The translations under genes and the position numbers were made by a program. The notes below the pieces were generated by a model, which was given only the letters and a program-made list of their open reading frames with translations, was not told the DNA's origin and searched no databases. Shown in pieces: positions 60,097 to 64,000 of a stretch of 64,000 bases of DNA. Origin of the DNA: JAPLDP01 sp964628285 (lineage in GTDB: Bacteria; Bacteroidota; Bacteroidia; Bacteroidales; JAGONC01); the NCBI GenBank assembly GCA_964628285.1, contig CAZVNP010000004.1, positions 41,952-105,951 on the forward strand, written 5' to 3'. Numbering within the stretch: position 1 is the stretch's first letter; each line of letters starts with the position of its first letter.

Positions 60097-60771
60097 ATGA
60101 CACTGCTGGCCGACAAGATACTTGAGTTTTACAGCACCCTGGATATCCCGGTAGTTTTACCCGGTGATATCCGTGTAATGAATCCATACCGGTATCAGGA
60201 TGTTCAGGCGGTGGTTGATCGTTTCTACCGGAAATTTTACAGCGATGACCATTCCCGTACCCTTATTCTTGGTATCAATCCCGGCCGCTTTGGCGGGGGC
60301 ATCACCGGCATCCCTTTTACCGATCCCATCAGGCTCGAGGATGACTGTGGCATTGCGAACAGCTTCCCCAAAAAACCGGAGCTGTCATCCGTTTTCATCT
60401 ATGAAGTTATCAGGACTTTTGGAGGTGCCGCCAGGTTTTATTCAAGATTTTTTATCTCCGCCGTGAGTCCGCTCGGATTTCTTAAGGACGGTAAAAATTA
60501 TAACTATTATGATGATCATGCTTTGCTCATGGCTCTTCAACCGTTCATTGAAGAGACGCTCCGGAAGCAGTTCATGTTGATGACAGAGCGGCAACGGTGC
60601 TATTGCCTGGGCGAAGGGAAGAATTTTGAGTTTCTGGACCGCCTGAACAAGAGCTTGTCACTGACCGGCGAGATCATCCCCTTGCCCCACCCACGATGGG
60701 TGATGCAATACAAGCGTAAAAAAATGAAAGATTATATCGATCTTTATATCAGGACACTCGTTAATAATTGA
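60097..60771 (+). CDS. SMUG2-like uracil-DNA glycosylase family protein
   Basis: The 224-residue protein resembles the uracil-DNA glycosylase superfamily. The water-activating motif is LILGINPGRFGGGITGIPFTDP near residue 65 and the DNA-contact motif is PLPHPRWVMQYKRKKM near residue 198. This form is close to the SMUG2 subfamily (formerly DUF4918), described for Bacteroidetes. It would remove uracil or related damaged bases from DNA at the start of base excision repair. It has its own promoter, and the tRNA-Gly gene lies downstream. Confidence 0.82.
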   Translation: MTLLADKILEFYSTLDIPVVLPGDIRVMNPYRYQDVQAVVDRFYRKFYSDDHSRTLILGINPGRFGGGITGIPFTDPIRLEDDCGIANSFPKKPELSSVFIYEVIRTFGGAARFYSRFFISAVSPLGFLKDGKNYNYYDDHALLMALQPFIEETLRKQFMLMTERQRCYCLGEGKNFEFLDRLNKSLSLTGEIIPLPHPRWVMQYKRKKMKDYIDLYIRTLVNN

Positions 60772-60879
60772 AAAAAAATTACAGGTTTGAAAGGAATCCC
60801 TTAATTTTGAGGTTCAAACGGCTGACCCGGTGATCTGACCGTTTTCTCATAAGAGATCCGGGCCGCCCTATCAAACTGT

Positions 60880-60952
60880 GCGGAAGTAGCTCAGTTGGCA
60901 GAGCATCAGCTTCCCAAGCTGAGGGTCGCGGGTTCGAATCCCGTTTTCCGCT
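60880..60952 (+). tRNA. tRNA-Gly (anticodon CCC)
   Basis: The 73-base gene folds with acceptor GCGGAAG / TTTCCGC, D arm GCTCAGTTGGCAGAGC, anticodon stem around loop TTCCCAA (anticodon CCC) and T arm CGCGGGTTCGAATCCCG. CCA is not encoded. A TAATTTTG -7-like element is at 60802-60809, 70 bases upstream. No terminator is clear; a repeat region follows. Confidence 0.95.
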
Positions 60953-60957
60953 CTAAG

Positions 60958-61175
60958 GAAGGTCTGCAGATCTTCGGGTCTCCAGGTAGGCGGGTCTTCA
61001 GGCGTAGCGACACCGCAGGCGAAGTGGAATCCAGATAGGTCCCGCTTTTAGCGGGCGAAATCAGGATATTTAGGTTCTCAGGTCTTCAGATCCTGGGATT
61101 TCAGATATAATCATCCTACTCCATTCCCCACCTAACTCCCAACCCCAGCTTAGCTCGCAGCTAACAGCTATTCGC
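60958..61175. repeat. Mixed heptamer/GC-palindrome repeat region after tRNA-Gly
   Basis: The region contains gtctgcagatcttcgggtc and related gtcttcag/gtctccag words, the palindrome CCCGC-TTTTA-GCGGG (61039-61053), and further tcttcag/attcgct words at the end. It runs into the 3' end of the DUF5916 gene and encodes its last residues. No gene is seen. Confidence 0.7.
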
Positions 61176-63620
61176 TATTCTTTTTTTGTTTTTCTTCAGG
61201 CTTTGATAGTCGATATAGTATAGTATCTTTACCGAGAAACTGTTTGTGGCAGGTGATGACAGGGTGTTATGGAGGCTGCCGAAATAGGACGGTGTGACTT
61301 CTTGTTCCTCATAGGTGTCGATGGCATTTTTCCATACCACCGACAGCTCACTTCCCGGTGCAAACTGCCATGCAAAGTCCATGTCGACGGTGAACGCATT
61401 GAAAGCAAAATCCTCGTTGTTATTGTATCCATTGGGTGTAATGCTACCGTCCCGCTGAAGGTCATAAAAACGGTGATAAATTCCTTTAATCCAGTAATGA
61501 CGCAGGCGTAACGTCAATGAGGCGGTGGGCGAAAAAATATAGCGCGGGGAAACGGATACGGTGACCGTCGACAAATCCCTCTCGCCGAAGATAATGACCG
61601 GCTGGCCGTCGTGACCTGTGCTGTCGGTGACATGGCCCTTGTTGTTGTTATCCCGTTGGTATTCGAACGACATAAGGACAAAGAGCCGGTCGGTGAAGCG
61701 CAGCCGCGGCGCTATGGTTCCTGAATAACCGTTTTCATGTCGGACTTGGGTTATATAATAACTTCCTGAAACATCAGCAATAAATCTTTTTCTGTAATCG
61801 GGTGAGATCCAGAGAACAACACTGTATACGGGTGGCAATGAATAATACCACCCTTCCACACGCGGTTCATAGTAATCATGTTCGTCCACAGGCCTGTAGT
61901 ACACTTCCATCGACATGCTGAGATAGTTTTTAAAGGTTAAAAACGTGTTGTATTCCAGCCCGCAGTCGGCATATTTTCGGGGTGAATAAAGCATGGTGTG
62001 ATAGGCCGTCAGCGAATTATGCCATTCCAGTAAACGCCAGAAAGGGGTGTAGATGTTGTAACTCACCTCGACACCGTTGTCCATTTCATTGTTATGGGTC
62101 AAAAATCCCAGGTCGTTAGGGTCATAGGTGTCGGTAATGACATGGTGTACCAGGTTAAAAGTGAAATTGCCGCTTATTTTGCCCGCTTCGATCTGATAGT
62201 CATAACCTGTCACAGGCTTGTGCGACGCGTTATACTTCTGGCTGAGAATGAAATCACCTCCGACTCCATAGGTGTTTTTGCGGTTGATGAGTTTCATGTC
62301 ACAACCGGTCACATTGGCTGAGTAATGCTCTTTTGGCTTGTAAACGTTCGTGTTGAAAAGGCTGACATAGGAGTTGTTTTTCAGTGATTGCTGGAAGACA
62401 AGCATATTATAGTTGGCAAAGGGTTGTGTGAGGAGTTTCCTTTCTTTTCCGGTGACGGTATCCTTTATCCTGGCATAGGTGTTGGCCGTCATGGCATTGA
62501 AGACCCCAATGGCTAAGCCTTTTCTGTTTTTGCCGGTGATCTTGGTGGCGTTGATGAGCTGCGTCTCCTCGGGGTTCTTAACCACGATTTCATTGGTGTC
62601 GAGCTTGCTGTTCACCTCTTCATAATGTGAGGGTCTGGCACCCACACGGCGCGAGTAAAAGACATTGCCCTTGTTGAACAGCTCGGTGCCTTCCATGAAA
62701 AAAGGCCTCTTCTCACCGTAATAGACCTCAAAGGGGGTCAGGTTGAAGATATCCTCATCCGATTGTACCTGACCGAAATCGGGGATGAGTACCATATCGA
62801 GGGTGTAGCTGTCGCTGATACCGTATTTCAGGTCCATGCCACCTTTATAAAGATAGCCCCATTTGGTTTCATTAGGATCTTTGTTGAGGTAGCCCGACAC
62901 ATAGGGTATCAGAGCCAGCCGCACGGGCGGGTGTATGTGGCTGATGCCGTCGAGCTCGCCTTCCTGGGTGTTGAGCCCAGCCACTTTTTTATCGACGGGA
63001 TTCCAGGCCAGCTCTTCACGGTAGCGGCGGATAAGACGGAAAATGTTTAATCCCCAGGGTTTGCCTTGGAGGTTCTCGGGAAAACGCAATGCCGAATAGG
63101 GTATTTTCATCTCGGCGATCCATCCTCTGGAGGTGATCTTCACGGCGCTTGTCCACACGGCGTCCCAGCTGTAGTCGTCATCGCCGTCGGCATTTTTGAT
63201 GTCAATCTGCACGCCGGCGGCAGTCACGGCAAAACCATACGACACGAGGGCATCGTTATAGGGATCGATGCGGACGCCAAAGTAATCACAGTTGGCCGTC
63301 TCATCCCTGACGGTCATTTCTTTCAGGATGCTGTCGGGGGCGCTGTCATAGAGCATGGCTCCGATATAAAGGGCGTCATCGTCGTATACAAAGCAGACGA
63401 CGGAGGGTTGTGAGGCCGGTCGTCCGTTATAGGGTTCTATCTGTGTGAAACCGGTGGCGGGAGGAGCTGTCAGCCACACCGTGTCGTCCAGCACACCGTC
63501 GATGCGGGGTGCAATGGCCGCCCGCACCGCCCCGATGTGTTTCTTCACGGACGGTGTCTGGGCCACACCGGACCACACGGCGGCGAACACCATGAACAGC
63601 ATCAGCGCTATACCCCTCAT
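61161..63620 (-). CDS. DUF5916 outer-membrane protein with N-terminal CBM9-like domain
   Basis: About 819 residues starting MRGIALMLFMVFAAVWSGVAQ, a signal peptide; an earlier ATG (63680) adds 20 unlikely residues. Residues 30-220 form a carbohydrate-binding family 9-like domain (APRIDGVLDDTVWLTAPPATGF, VCFVYDDDALYIGAML, WIAEMKIPYSALRFP). The rest is a predicted outer-membrane beta barrel (many alternating aromatic strands, DFGQVQSDEDIFNLTPFEVYYGEKRPFFMEG). The DUF5916 family is common in Bacteroidetes and may take part in glycan or polymer handling; activity is not established. The terminal residues RIANSC come from the attcgct repeat. Confidence 0.88.
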   Translation of the reverse strand: MRGIALMLFMVFAAVWSGVAQTPSVKKHIGAVRAAIAPRIDGVLDDTVWLTAPPATGFTQIEPYNGRPASQPSVVCFVYDDDALYIGAMLYDSAPDSILKEMTVRDETANCDYFGVRIDPYNDALVSYGFAVTAAGVQIDIKNADGDDDYSWDAVWTSAVKITSRGWIAEMKIPYSALRFPENLQGKPWGLNIFRLIRRYREELAWNPVDKKVAGLNTQEGELDGISHIHPPVRLALIPYVSGYLNKDPNETKWGYLYKGGMDLKYGISDSYTLDMVLIPDFGQVQSDEDIFNLTPFEVYYGEKRPFFMEGTELFNKGNVFYSRRVGARPSHYEEVNSKLDTNEIVVKNPEETQLINATKITGKNRKGLAIGVFNAMTANTYARIKDTVTGKERKLLTQPFANYNMLVFQQSLKNNSYVSLFNTNVYKPKEHYSANVTGCDMKLINRKNTYGVGGDFILSQKYNASHKPVTGYDYQIEAGKISGNFTFNLVHHVITDTYDPNDLGFLTHNNEMDNGVEVSYNIYTPFWRLLEWHNSLTAYHTMLYSPRKYADCGLEYNTFLTFKNYLSMSMEVYYRPVDEHDYYEPRVEGWYYSLPPVYSVVLWISPDYRKRFIADVSGSYYITQVRHENGYSGTIAPRLRFTDRLFVLMSFEYQRDNNNKGHVTDSTGHDGQPVIIFGERDLSTVTVSVSPRYIFSPTASLTLRLRHYWIKGIYHRFYDLQRDGSITPNGYNNNEDFAFNAFTVDMDFAWQFAPGSELSVVWKNAIDTYEEQEVTPSYFGSLHNTLSSPATNSFSVKILYYIDYQSLKKNKKRIANSC

Positions 63621-64000
63621 TGGATTGGTACTGTGGAACATGAAATGACTGACGGGATAAAACACCTTCAAAAATAGCAAAGATTCCTTTGAGCAGTATC
63701 ACCGGATGATTAATCACACCGTGCTGATGGGAGGCTGTTTTGAGTAGATAAGGCAGTTTCCCTCGTCGAAGCAGACCCTTCCGTTATACCAAGAAATTCT
63801 CATCCAATCAATTACTTTTAGAAAAGTAACCAATATAATAATTGAAAATGAAAGTACAAAGATAACGGCTGGATTAAAGGTTTATCTGATCAGTTTAATG
63901 ATCAATTTAAGCTCACAAAATTATTAATGGACCGTCTCTTTTTTTGTATTTTTTTGACTATAAATTAGTTTCTGAATTTTAAAAGCGTTATATATAACGG
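63621..64000. other. Right-end intergenic region
   Basis: A minus-strand -7-like TATCTTTG lies at 63864-63857 and may serve the DUF5916 gene, 240 bases away. A 29-codon minus-strand frame (63803-63714; MRISWYNGRVCFDEG...) is a possible small ORF without other support. The last 100 bases are AT-rich. No other feature is seen before the window edge. Confidence 0.5.

Overview
The window looks like a scaffold from an uncultured member of the Bacteroidota (Bacteroidetes), probably near the Bacteroidales/Marinilabiliales. Evidence: several secreted proteins end in type IX secretion (T9SS) C-terminal sorting domains; the primary sigma factor is the short Bacteroidetes type (288 aa); many genes follow the TAnnTTTG -7 promoter element of that phylum; and DUF4301, DUF5916, TamB-like and long-form GAPDH proteins are present. 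A 100-base run of N (3157-3256) marks an assembly gap, so this is probably a draft or metagenome-derived assembly. All identifications below come from reading the sequence; no database search was run.

Layout. 1-6.0 kb: a secreted protein running off the left edge, three tandem tRNA-Leu genes, a T9SS cargo gene broken by an in-frame TGA, the gap, a DUF4301 gene, a DUF1858 gene and an internally deleted fprA relic. 6.0-17 kb: hemerythrin, tsaD, a giant tamB-like gene facing away from tsaD, a T9SS cargo, an ABC permease and a serpin. 17-21.5 kb: a T9SS cargo, a MITE-like element, a broken fragment, a C1 peptidase and a small repeat protein. 21.6-31.6 kb: an AddA-like helicase-nuclease, mnmH, a cysteine desulfurase-SelD fusion, pbpC and a YchF-like NTPase. 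31.6-37 kb: mltG, a GNAT gene, dapF, a Do-type protease, a second MITE-like element and rpoD. 37-47.5 kb: gap, pyrG, yidC, a T9SS cargo, rpsA and rnz. 47.5-57.3 kb: a fused FAD/Fe-S dehydrogenase, a lipoate ligase, a LEA2 lipoprotein, an aconitase-like/HD/isocitrate-dehydrogenase-like operon and cca. 57.5-64 kb: a pRiA4b ORF-3-like gene, miaA, a GlcNAc-kinase-like gene, a SMUG2-like uracil-DNA glycosylase, tRNA-Gly and a DUF5916 protein.

Functional themes. Most of the window is housekeeping: tRNA modification (tsaD, miaA, mnmH, cca), translation (rpsA, YchF), envelope biogenesis (tamB, yidC, mltG, pbpC, dapF) and core metabolism. The most coherent specialised unit is a selenium module: mnmH directly upstream of one ORF that joins a NifS-like cysteine desulfurase to SelD. 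That would deliver selenium from selenocysteine/cysteine chemistry to selenophosphate and on to 2-selenouridine in tRNA. A second unit is the three-gene aconitase-like/HD/dehydrogenase operon, in which the HD protein has lost the His of its HD pair.

The most unusual structural feature is a set of heptanucleotide repeat tracts with different units, often beside short GC-rich palindromes. They lie at or immediately after stop codons. In at least four genes they encode the last residues and the stop, and in one they lie inside a signal-peptide region. Two MITE-like elements share about 16-bp terminal inverted repeats; one lies about 25 bp upstream of rpoD.
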